A stretch of DNA of 64,000 nt, from contig CAWBRT010000009.1 in the NCBI GenBank assembly GCA_963791145.1, positions 1 to 64,000 on the forward strand, in the 5' to 3' direction. The notes beneath the pieces are model-generated. The model was not told where the DNA came from. It ran no database searches and saw only the letters and a program-made list of their open reading frames with translations. This DNA is from CAWBRT01 sp963791145. Lineage in GTDB: Bacteria > Acidobacteriota > Terriglobia > Terriglobales > Acidobacteriaceae. Position numbers and translations under genes: made by a program. Below, in pieces: positions 9,370 to 16,726 of this stretch; position 1 is the first letter of the stretch; every line of letters begins with the position of its first letter.

Positions 9370-9765
9370 TCCATTCGAATCAAAGTGTTTGTGAGATTCG
9401 TTACTATGCGCCGCTTGTTAGGGATTAGGGGTTAGGGAATAGGGAATAGCATTTCGCCCTCTTCTGCATTTCCTAATCCCTAATCCCTAACCCCTGGTTT
9501 CATTCTTGTTGCTCCGGCCAGGAATTGACAAGCGAATTCAACTCCTTCCGGTGTTGTATCTGGCGTATCGGCTCCCGAACTGAATAAAGACAACTTATGG
9601 CGCCCATAACAAGTATCTATTTCCCCTGGACTCCCTTTTCCGGATATCAAGACGGTACTCACGTTTTCCCGGCCCTGACGGCGTTTCTTCGTAAATGACC
9701 TGGCGCGGATTCCTGCCCTGGCGGGTGTCGTCTTTATTTTTTCGGGAGTGAGTTGGGGGTTTTTT
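9370..9765. other. 396-bp gene-free upstream region of amtB
   Basis: Contains the TTAGGG-like inverted repeat at 9418-9495 and the upstream region of the ammonium transporter. I looked for a sigma-54 -24/-12 site: a GG/GC pair near 9695 has an 11-base spacer instead of 10, so I do not call it. No gene is supported. Confidence 0.5.
9418..9495. repeat. TTAGGG-like G-rich inverted repeat
   Basis: The left arm (9418-9449) is built from variants of TTAGGGATTAGGGG and TTAGGGAATAGGGAATAG. The right arm (9471-9495) reads TCCTAATCCCTAATCCCTAA, largely its inverse complement. The intervening 21 bases form a loop. A long, imperfect hairpin is possible between the oxidoreductase and amtB. Confidence 0.6.
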
Positions 9766-11226
9766 ATGCGGTCGATGTTCGTGAAATGCCTGATGGTTGC
9801 CGTTCTCGTGGCCGGCTTGGCGGGATCCGCCCTGGCCGTTGCTCCGGGGATGACGACGAACCCATCCTACGTCGCGGCGCAGCAGGCGGAGCGCATTGCC
9901 AAGCTCGAGCAGCAGGTAGCCGAATCCCGGCAGCAGACGGTCGATGCCAGAATGTCGGGCGATAACGCTTGGCTGCTGACTAGCTCCGCGCTGGTGCTGT
10001 TCATGACCGCGCCCGGACTGGCCCTGTTCTACGGCGGGCTGGTGCGCAAGAAAAACGTGCTGGGCACCATGATGCACAGCTTCGCCATGATGGCCATGGT
10101 GACGGTCTTCTGGGCGATCATCGGCTACAGTTTGTGCTTCGGTTCGGGGAATGCCTTCATCGGAGGCCTGGAGCACGTCTTCCTGCGCGGAGTGGGCGCC
10201 GCGCCGGATGCGGACTACGCCGCCACCATTCCGCAACAGACGTTCATGATCTACCAGCTCATGTTCGCCATCATTACACCCGCTCTGATCAGCGGAGCCT
10301 TCGCCGAGCGCATGAAGTTCAGCGCCATGGCCGTGTTCATGCTGCTGTGGTCGCTGGTGGTGTACTGCCCCATGGCGCACATGGTCTGGGGCAAGGGAGG
10401 ACTGCTGAACGCCAGCCTCGGCGGTGTGATTCCCGTGCTGGACTTCGCCGGAGGAACGGTGGTCCATATCAGCTCCGGAGTCTCCGCGCTGGTTGCCGCA
10501 TGGTACATAGGCAAGCGGGTGGGCTATCCGAAAGAGAGCATGCCGCCACACAGCATGGTACTGACGTTTGTCGGCGGCACCATGCTGTGGGTGGGCTGGT
10601 TTGGCTTTAACGCCGGCAGCGCGCTCTCGGCCGGCAGTCTCGCCACCAGCGCCTTCGTAGCCACGCACCTGGCGGCCGCCGCCGGCGCCCTGAGCTGGAG
10701 CATGGTGGAGTTGATCCGCAACGGCAGAACCAGCGCTCTGGGCGCGGTTTCCGGAGCCGTCGCCGGACTGGCCACGATCACCCAGGCAGCCGGCTTTGTC
10801 GGTCCCATGCCGGCTCTGCTGATCGGGGCGCTGGCCGGCATCTGCTGCTACTTCATGGTGGCCGTGGTCAAGGCGAAGCTCGGATACGACGATTCCCTCG
10901 ACGCCTTCGGCGTACACGGTGTAGGTGGAACCATCGGCGCGTTGCTGACGGGAGTCTTCGCCAGCGCGGCTATCAACCCCATCTTCAAGGACGCCAGCGG
11001 CCGCAGCCTCGCCGTGGGATTGATCGACGGCAACTGGCGCCAGCCGCTGCATCAGCTCGCCGGAGTCGGCATGGGCTGGCTGCTGGGCGCGGTGGGCACG
11101 CTGGTAATTCTCAAGCTGGTCGACGTCGTCATCGGCCTGCGCGTCTCGACCGAGCAGGAAGTGCAAGGCCTCGACATGACCCAGCACGGCGAAGAGGGCT
11201 ACTACTGGGAAGTCTCCGCGTCGTAG
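9766..11226 (+). CDS. amtB: AmtB-type ammonium transporter
   Basis: Ammonium channel in the inner membrane. A signal-peptide-like N-terminus (ending AGSALA) is followed by a short coiled-coil-prone segment (QQAERIAKLEQQVAESRQQ) and then the Amt core from TSSALVLFMTAPGLALFYGGLVRKKNVLGTM, with the conserved DFAGGTVVHISSG and the FGVHGVGGTIGALLTG signature. The ATG at 9766 has a GGGGG Shine-Dalgarno and gives the signal peptide; a GTG at 9748 is also in frame. A PII gene follows after a terminator-like hairpin, the classic amtB-glnK arrangement in which PII plugs the channel under nitrogen sufficiency. Confidence 0.95.
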   Translation: MRSMFVKCLMVAVLVAGLAGSALAVAPGMTTNPSYVAAQQAERIAKLEQQVAESRQQTVDARMSGDNAWLLTSSALVLFMTAPGLALFYGGLVRKKNVLGTMMHSFAMMAMVTVFWAIIGYSLCFGSGNAFIGGLEHVFLRGVGAAPDADYAATIPQQTFMIYQLMFAIITPALISGAFAERMKFSAMAVFMLLWSLVVYCPMAHMVWGKGGLLNASLGGVIPVLDFAGGTVVHISSGVSALVAAWYIGKRVGYPKESMPPHSMVLTFVGGTMLWVGWFGFNAGSALSAGSLATSAFVATHLAAAAGALSWSMVELIRNGRTSALGAVSGAVAGLATITQAAGFVGPMPALLIGALAGICCYFMVAVVKAKLGYDDSLDAFGVHGVGGTIGALLTGVFASAAINPIFKDASGRSLAVGLIDGNWRQPLHQLAGVGMGWLLGAVGTLVILKLVDVVIGLRVSTEQEVQGLDMTQHGEEGYYWEVSAS

Positions 11227-11264
11227 GCTGATTCGTGTCCGGAAGCAGATCGAAGTCGAACGGT

Positions 11265-11310
11265 GCCCACGTTAACCTGACAATGGGGTAACGTGGGCAT
11301 TCCTCTTTTC
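11265..11310 (+). terminator. terminator or attenuator between amtB and the PII gene
   Basis: GCCCACGTTAACC (11265-11277) pairs with GGTAACGTGGGC (11287-11298) with one bulge, followed by ATTCCTCTTTTC. The strong stem and pyrimidine-rich tail fit an intrinsic terminator that may only partly uncouple the PII gene from amtB. Confidence 0.7.
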
Positions 11311-11398
11311 CGAATCTTTAAATCCAGGCCAACTACTCGCGTCCCGCGGGTTTCGAAATCGCCAGCGGTTGGGTTAGAATTCCGGGCGCGGGTAACCC

Positions 11399-11737
11399 AT
11401 GACAAAGGTCGAGGCCATCATTCAGCCGTGGAAATTCGAGGCGGTCAAGGAAGCACTGCTGGCCGCCGGCGTGGACGGCATGACGGTCTTCGACGTGCGC
11501 GGCCATGGACGGCAGAAAGGCCACCCCGCCTCCTATCGCGGCCGCGAATACACCATCGACCTGCTGCCCAAGATGAAGATTGAGATCGTGCTGCCCGATG
11601 ACCTGGTAGAACCCGCCGTTGAGGCCATCCTGAAGAGCGCGCGTACGGGGCAGATCGGCGACGGCAAGGTCTTCCTCTCGCGCGTCGACGACGCTATCCG
11701 CATTCGCAACGAACAAAGGGGAGTGGCCGCGCTCTAG
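11399..11737 (+). CDS. nitrogen regulatory protein PII
   Basis: A 112-residue PII signal protein that senses ATP/ADP and 2-oxoglutarate. The T-loop GRQKGHPASYRGREY has Tyr46 and Tyr51 at the expected positions; Tyr51 is the uridylylation site in proteobacterial PII. The B-loop TGQIGDGKVFL is intact. It follows amtB, so it is glnK-like by context, although glnB and glnK cannot be separated by sequence here. The stop TAG (11735-11737) is part of a CTAG duplicated by the MITE that starts at 11738. Confidence 0.95.
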   Translation: MTKVEAIIQPWKFEAVKEALLAAGVDGMTVFDVRGHGRQKGHPASYRGREYTIDLLPKMKIEIVLPDDLVEPAVEAILKSARTGQIGDGKVFLSRVDDAIRIRNEQRGVAAL

Positions 11738-11857
11738 CGGGCTGCGGAAAAACAGATTTCAGGTCGCGCACAGCTACAAGATATTGTCGACTGATCTTAT
11801 GGTACCCACATTGCGTAGCGCCTCGCTTGTTGCTTCGGCGCGTTTTTCCGCAGCCTG
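11738..11857. mobile_element. 120-bp MITE, IS-related ends, CTAG duplication
   Basis: Begins CGGGCTGCGGAAAAAC and ends GTTTTTCCGCAGCCTG, a 16-bp inverted repeat with one mismatch. It is flanked by CTAG at 11734-11737 and 11858-11861. The ends resemble those of the 1284-bp IS at 16727-18010, and the right half is nearly identical to the element at 33033-33151. It has no coding capacity and would need a transposase in trans. Confidence 0.85.
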
Positions 11858-12169
11858 CTAGACGGCCGGTCTCGGTTTTATTTTTCGGATTTTTCCGGCA
11901 TTACCGGCGGCCAGGTCGAGTTCGTATTCGAGCTGCAACCCCATCCACAGGTTTGCGGAAGTTCCGAAGTACCTAGCCAATCGCATGGCGGTATCGGCGG
12001 TAATGGCGCGCCGTTCGCGCACGATATCATTCACCCGCGGCACTGAGATGTGAAGATTTCTGGCGAGTTCCGTCGAAGTCAACCCCATAGGGATCAGGAA
12101 TTCCTCCCGTAGAATCTCCCCAGGGTGCACGGCGTTCGCCGGCTTGCGCTTTCTTGTCTTCCCAGCCAT
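11858..12169 (-). CDS. higA: HigA-type XRE antitoxin
   Basis: A 103-residue helix-turn-helix protein with the HigA signature HPGEILREEFLIPMGLTSTELARNLHISVPRVNDIVRERRAITADTA and RYFGTSANLWMGLQLEYEL. It normally binds the higBA operator and neutralises the HigB mRNA interferase. The ATG at 12169 follows GGGAG with a 7-base spacer. A higB gene should lie just upstream, but only a short C-terminal remnant remains (12202-12265), so this antitoxin appears orphaned. Its TAG stop is supplied by the right CTAG copy of the neighbouring MITE. Confidence 0.88.
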   Translation of the reverse strand: MAGKTRKRKPANAVHPGEILREEFLIPMGLTSTELARNLHISVPRVNDIVRERRAITADTAMRLARYFGTSANLWMGLQLEYELDLAAGNAGKIRKIKPRPAV

Positions 12170-13603
12170 CACGATCTCCCAAACTCCGTTGGCCCGACGC
12201 CTCAGTGATAGTTGACGATTTCGACATCTCTTGTTACGACTCGCGCCCGTTCCCACCGGTTCCAGGAACCACCAGACGGTCTGCGCTGCTGCGCTGAGAG
12301 CGCGCGGCGCACGCGCAATCGGCTCCAGGGTTTCGATATCGGCGTCGGCGGTAGCCCGCAGATCTTTGAACTTGCGCACGCTGGGAAGGATACGCGACTC
12401 AAGCGAGCCGACGGTCTTGTCGAAGGCATCGAGCGAGCGGATCAGCCCCGTGCGCAGCTCGTCCAGATGTCCCCAAAGGGTCTGGATGCGGGCATACAGG
12501 TCCTTGCCGACGTCGCTGATGGCCTGCGCGTTTTTGGCAATCGCGTCCTGCTGCCAGCCATAGGCGACCGCTTTCAGCAGGGAAAAGAGGCTGACCGGGG
12601 TGGCGATCACGATGTTCCTCAGCATGGCATCTTCGAGTAGCGTGGGATCGTGCTCCAGGGCCGCGCTGAGAAAGGCCTCGCTGGGCAGAAACAGAACCGT
12701 GACTCCCGGCGTGTTGGGAAACTGGCTGGCGTATTCCTTGGCCGAGAGGGCCCGCATGCGCTCCCGCAGGGCGCTGGCGTGGCGCTTGAGATGCGCCTTG
12801 CGGTCGGCCTCCGTGGTGGCGCCGATGGCATCGAGATAGGCATCCAGTGGGACCTTGGCGTCGACCGGCACGATCACCTCTTTGGGCAGGTGGATGATCA
12901 TGTCGGGCCGGATTGAACCGTTCTCGCCGCCGACCGTGACCTGCTCCTCGAAGTCGCAGTGCTCCGCCATGCCGGTAAGCTCGGCGACCCGCTTCAGCGT
13001 CAGCTCTCCCCAGCGGCCGCGCACGTTCGGGCGGCGCAGGGCGGTAACCAGATTCGAAGTCTCTTCCTTGAGCAGGTCCTGCGTCTGGCTGACGCTGGTG
13101 AGCGTGCTCTTGAGGTCGCCGTACGCCTGCTGGCGGGCGTTCTCGATGGCCTGCAGGTTCGTCTGGTAGGTATTCAGCAACTCGTTGAGCGGCTGGACGA
13201 GATTGCCGATCTCGTTCACCGCGTTCTTGCGCAATCCCGAGAAATTCTCGCCGGCGAGATCCATGAACGCCTTGTTGTTCTGCACCAGCGCCTGTGCCGC
13301 CAGGCCTTGAAATACCTCGGTCAGCTTGGCCTGTGCGTCGTCGAGCGTTTTCTTCTGCTCGGCCAGCAGCCTGCGCTCATCCTCAAGCGAGGTTTGGGCG
13401 GCGATACGCTGCTTTTGCTCGCCTTCCAGCGACTCACGCAGCCCTTTCACCTCCGCGTCCTTCTGCCTTACTTGTTCCGCAAGCTGATTGGAAACGGCCT
13501 CGGAGGCGGCGACCCTGGCGGCGAACGGTGATCGGGCCAGGAAATAGGTGATCAGGGCAGTCGCGAGCGCGGCGGCAAAAATGAGGAAAAAGGTGACAAC
13601 CAT
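11858..13603 (-). CDS. rmuC: RmuC-family protein read in frame into HigA
   Basis: RmuC limits DNA inversions and is a predicted nuclease-fold protein. There is one N-terminal TM helix (VVTFFLIFAAALATALITYF), a long coiled coil (~30-170), then the conserved RmuC core NVRGRWGELTLKRVAELTGM, VPVDAKVPLDAYL and FLPSEAFLSAAL. The family normally ends near PRAL, seen here about residue 433. The frame has no stop there: it continues through about 45 unconserved residues and then exactly through the HigA gene to a shared TAG at 11858. HigA has its own start and Shine-Dalgarno, so the fusion may be a by-product of a deletion that removed the rmuC stop and most of higB. Confidence 0.8.
   Translation of the reverse strand: MVVTFFLIFAAALATALITYFLARSPFAARVAASEAVSNQLAEQVRQKDAEVKGLRESLEGEQKQRIAAQTSLEDERRLLAEQKKTLDDAQAKLTEVFQGLAAQALVQNNKAFMDLAGENFSGLRKNAVNEIGNLVQPLNELLNTYQTNLQAIENARQQAYGDLKSTLTSVSQTQDLLKEETSNLVTALRRPNVRGRWGELTLKRVAELTGMAEHCDFEEQVTVGGENGSIRPDMIIHLPKEVIVPVDAKVPLDAYLDAIGATTEADRKAHLKRHASALRERMRALSAKEYASQFPNTPGVTVLFLPSEAFLSAALEHDPTLLEDAMLRNIVIATPVSLFSLLKAVAYGWQQDAIAKNAQAISDVGKDLYARIQTLWGHLDELRTGLIRSLDAFDKTVGSLESRILPSVRKFKDLRATADADIETLEPIARAPRALSAAAQTVWWFLEPVGTGASRNKRCRNRQLSLRRRANGVWEIVMAGKTRKRKPANAVHPGEILREEFLIPMGLTSTELARNLHISVPRVNDIVRERRAITADTAMRLARYFGTSANLWMGLQLEYELDLAAGNAGKIRKIKPRPAV
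12202..12265 (-). pseudogene. C-terminal remnant of HigB toxin
   Basis: In a frame different from rmuC, the 32 bases before higA are preceded by codons reading WNRWERARVVTRDVEIVNYH and a stop at 12202. HigB/RelE-type toxins commonly end in DVEIVDYH, and the position directly upstream of higA is right. Only about 20 residues look related; everything before is RmuC. This is read as a deletion joining the rmuC 3' end to the last codons of higB. The match is short, so confidence is moderate. Confidence 0.5.
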
Positions 13604-13839
13604 GCCGCAATTCTGCTACTCAGATGTGCGGAGTGCAAGTCAGTTTTGGGCCGGAGGTGTTATATCTAATGGCGGGAATCAGATTTGGTTCTGCCAGGAC
13701 ATTTTAGAGAACGTTTCCGATGGGAGCCCGGCGCGCCCGTTGCCGGCGTGTGGAACTGAAGAGCACCGCCGAAGGGCAGCAGATTAACGGAATGAACTTC
13801 CGTTGGTTCAATAGCTGGTGTCGAGATCTTGAACAACCT

Positions 13840-14751
13840 ATGACAAGCGCGCGGCCCAGTTCGCAGAGTCCCCGGCAAATACGGTTTGTGCGTTGGCCGG
13901 GGTGGAGCTCCCAGGGTTCCCGGCGGATACCGGCTTCGTCTCCGCGCGGGTGGCGCGCGGGGCTGCTGCTGGCTGCCATACTGCTGGCATCGTCGGCCGC
14001 TTCGGCGCAGAGCCTGGGCAGTTGGGACCCGGGGGCCGAGCAGGAAATTCTGCGCCTGCTGAACCAGGAGCGCACCAGTCGGGAGCTCGGGCCGCTGCGG
14101 GGAGACCAGGCGCTGACGCAGCGGGCCCGGCTGCACTCGGAGAAGATGGCGCGCGCGAATGAGCTCTCGCACCAATTTCCGGATGAGCCCGAAGTCTCCA
14201 TCCGGCTGCGCTCCGCCGGCTTGTTCTTCGATTACAGCGGCGAGAACGTCGCCCTCAATCAGAACGCGGCCGGGGCGCACCACGGCCTGATGAATTCTCC
14301 GCCGCACCGCGCCAATATCCTCAGCCCCAATTACAACGCGGTCGGCATCGGTGTGCTGCGCGTGGGACAGCAGATATGGGTGACGCAGGACTTCGCCGAC
14401 CTGCTTCCGGAGACTTCGTCAGTAGAAGCCGAGGCGCAGATCGCGCGGCAGTTCAACGAGCTGCGCCAGAACTCCGGCGGCCAGCCCTTGCCGCTCATCG
14501 CCAACTCGAAGCTGCGGGGAATGGCCTGCAATATGGCCAAGCGCAACGACCTCAGCCCCAGAGAAGCCGGCGCCCTGCCGCGGGTCGCGCGGGCGGTGAC
14601 CTTCACCGTGGCCAACATTGTGCAAATGCCGCAATACATACAGCAGGCGGCGATCTCTGCCGCCAGCGGATACTCCGTGGGCGTCTGCTTCTCCACCAGC
14701 AAGACTTATACGAACCCGGTGTATTGGGTCATCCTGGTTACGTATTTCTGA
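13840..14751 (+). CDS. secreted CAP/SCP-domain protein
   Basis: After the N-terminus a hydrophobic segment (AGLLLAAILLASSAASAQ) gives a signal peptide. The CAP domain follows: EILRLLNQERTSRELGPL, ARLHSEKMARANELSHQFP, GENVALN and HHGLMNSPPHRANILSPNYNAVGIG, with the family's His/Glu cavity residues. The region after residue ~200 is a second, poorly conserved half. The start at 13840 (MTSARP) is preferred because it leaves a plausible leader; an in-frame ATG at 13720 also exists. CAP proteins of bacteria are extracellular with unclear function. It stands alone between rmuC (divergent) and a gene-free stretch. Confidence 0.8.
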   Translation: MTSARPSSQSPRQIRFVRWPGWSSQGSRRIPASSPRGWRAGLLLAAILLASSAASAQSLGSWDPGAEQEILRLLNQERTSRELGPLRGDQALTQRARLHSEKMARANELSHQFPDEPEVSIRLRSAGLFFDYSGENVALNQNAAGAHHGLMNSPPHRANILSPNYNAVGIGVLRVGQQIWVTQDFADLLPETSSVEAEAQIARQFNELRQNSGGQPLPLIANSKLRGMACNMAKRNDLSPREAGALPRVARAVTFTVANIVQMPQYIQQAAISAASGYSVGVCFSTSKTYTNPVYWVILVTYF

Positions 14752-15152
14752 TGCATGAACAGAGAAGGAGCGTTGAACAGAACATCCGCCGGTCATTTTC
14801 CGGTTGCCGAATTCTTCGTGAAGAACTGAAAAGAGCTAGAGATCGGGTCGGCGTATTATCGGCCTAATGTGCTCTGCGGAGCTACAGCGATGTTGACCGA
14901 TTTAATACATTGGTTCCCCGTCTTTCTCACCAGCTTTGTAGTCGCATGCGTGGTAGCCAACTTCAACAAAACGTCTCGTAACTCGCTGTTTCTAAACGGC
15001 AGCAGCTTTTGAGCAATGGGCCACTTGGAGAATTTTGAATTCCCACGGCTTGATAAAGAGCCAGACTGAGTTTTCAACAGAGCCATCCGAACGGTGACTT
15101 GCTATGATGTTGCAGCGAGCACTTCCGCCTACAACAAACGACAGAGTCCGCT
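14752..15152. other. 401-bp region without a supported gene
   Basis: A lower-GC stretch upstream of the exonuclease gene. A 76-codon open frame on the minus strand (14856-15086) shows no recognisable motif or start signal, and I do not call it. It probably marks the left edge of the accessory segment 15.1-18.0 kb. Confidence 0.4.
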
Positions 15153-15791
15153 ATGGCGGTAAGAGGCTCAAATCTCCAGAGCGAGCGTACATTGGACGTC
15201 TATTTTTCGGCAGATGTTGAAACCGATGGCCCAATTCCAGGGCCTTACTCGGCGCTTTCTTTTGCGCTTGTGTACGCTGGAAGTTTTGACGGCAAACGTT
15301 TTACTCGTTCCGATCTGAAATCAGCTTTTTACAGAGAGTTGAAGCCAATCTCTGATAATTTTGAGCCGGATGCTCTCAGAGTAAACGGCCTAGACAGAGG
15401 CCGTCTGTGCATCGAGGGAGCTTCTCCCGAATCAGCGATGACGGAAGCTGCGCGCTGGGTGAGGCAAATAGCCGGCCAGGACACTCCAGTATTGGTCGCG
15501 TATCCGCTTAGCTTTGATTGGGCTTGGCTCTATTGGTATTTCGTTCGTTTCTCTGCCGAGGGATCACCATTCAATCACTCTCGGTGCTTTGACATAAAGA
15601 CCGCTTTTGCAATTAAAGCTCGCGTTCCAATTGCCAATGCAGGCCGATCTAAGCTCCTTCGATCGCTTTATCCAACCAGTAGACACACGCATCATGCTTT
15701 AGAGGACGCGATCGAACAGGCCCAAATTTTTGCAAATGTGTTCGAGTGGGAGGGCGCCAGTGGGCGAAATCCTCGATCGGCGTCGCGCTGA
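15153..15791 (+). CDS. DEDDh-type 3'-5' exonuclease-like protein
   Basis: A 212-residue protein with RNase H-fold exonuclease residues: D21 and E23 in SADVETDGP, D122 in PLSFDWAW, and H180/D185 in HTHHALEDA, matching the ExoI-ExoII-ExoIII pattern of DnaQ/RNase T-like enzymes. It would remove nucleotides from DNA or RNA 3' ends. Its 3' end overlaps the next gene by 32 bases, so the two are probably co-expressed. Base composition is visibly lower in GC than rmuC or pilT on either side, suggesting acquisition. It is not the replicative proofreading subunit, given its length and context. Confidence 0.75.
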   Translation: MAVRGSNLQSERTLDVYFSADVETDGPIPGPYSALSFALVYAGSFDGKRFTRSDLKSAFYRELKPISDNFEPDALRVNGLDRGRLCIEGASPESAMTEAARWVRQIAGQDTPVLVAYPLSFDWAWLYWYFVRFSAEGSPFNHSRCFDIKTAFAIKARVPIANAGRSKLLRSLYPTSRHTHHALEDAIEQAQIFANVFEWEGASGRNPRSASR

Positions 15792-16726
15792 AACTGCTGA
15801 ACGCGTAGACCTGCTTCGTAAAGAACTGCAAGACGCGGCAAGAATCTGCCGAGATGTAGCGTGTGTATACATGACTGGCTCGTTTGCCCGCAGAGAGGCC
15901 AGTAGGTACAGCGACTTAGATGTGTTCATTGTGGGGAAAAGGTTAAACGAGTTTGGATGAGATTCTCATCAAGGCAGATTTGATTGAAGCGACAAGGAAG
16001 CTTGCAATTCCTGATTTTTCTGGCGACGGTGAGTATCTGACTCACCATACCGTTCAGGAATTGGTCGGAACCCTCGGAACACGGGACGACGACGCCAAGA
16101 ATACTTTTACTGCTCGCCTACTGCTGCTGCTTGAAAGCTCTGCCCTTCTTGGTCAGGCTGCTTACAGAGAAGTTACGGATGACGTGATCAGCGCCTACTG
16201 GCGAGACTATCAAGACCATAAGAGTGACTTCATTCCCGCATTTCTTGCCAACGACATCTTACGGATGTGGAGGACCTTCTGCGTAAATTATGAGGCACAA
16301 ACTGCGAGTGAGCCACCTGAAAAGAAGGCGAAACGAAAGCTCAAGAATTACAAGCTGAAGCATAGCCGGCTGCTGACGTGTTACTCAGCTTTACTGTACT
16401 TGCTTTCGGTATTCTCGAAGGCCCACACCGTCAGTCCGACTGACGCTATACAAATGGTATCCTTAACGCCCACCCAACGACTCGAATGGATTTTGTTACA
16501 GTCCGAACTCGCCGACGCCCATGAGAAAACACGACAGATTATCGCCCAGTATGAGCAGTTTCTTACTCAGACTGCGATTCCGGAAAGAGAGCTAATAGAC
16601 CGGTTCCTCGACAAGGACACAACTCGGCGGTATTTCCAGTCCGCTTACAATTTTGGAGACTCGGTTTTCGAACTCTTAGACGTGATCGGGAAAAAGAACC
16701 GGTTTTATCGCTTGCTTGTGGTCTAG
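15760..16726 (+). pseudogene. nucleotidyltransferase (pol-beta type) with helical C-terminal domain, frameshifted
   Basis: GTG 15760 is preceded by GGGAGGG with a 6-base gap. The N-terminal part has the nucleotidyltransferase signature GSFARREASRYSDLDVF (G40-S41, D52, D54). The frame then ends at 15960, while a second frame from about 15953 continues with LDEILIKADLIEATRKLAI through a ~250-residue helical region. Removing one T from the TTT at 15952-15954 restores RLNE-LDEIL. I do not recognise the C-terminal family. Partnered with the exonuclease it resembles two-gene defence or toxin-antitoxin-like cassettes, but that is inference. Its TAG stop is the left CTAG copy of the IS at 16727. Confidence 0.65.

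Noticed and set aside
9690..9720. Sigma-54 promoter before amtB
   Set aside because: The only GG/GC pair seen has an 11-base spacer, not 10, and poor flanks.
9595..11187. A 530-residue minus-strand gene opposite amtB
   Set aside because: It is a His/Gln-rich shadow of a strong AmtB coding region.
14856..15086. A 76-codon minus-strand gene
   Set aside because: No motif, no Shine-Dalgarno, no operon context.
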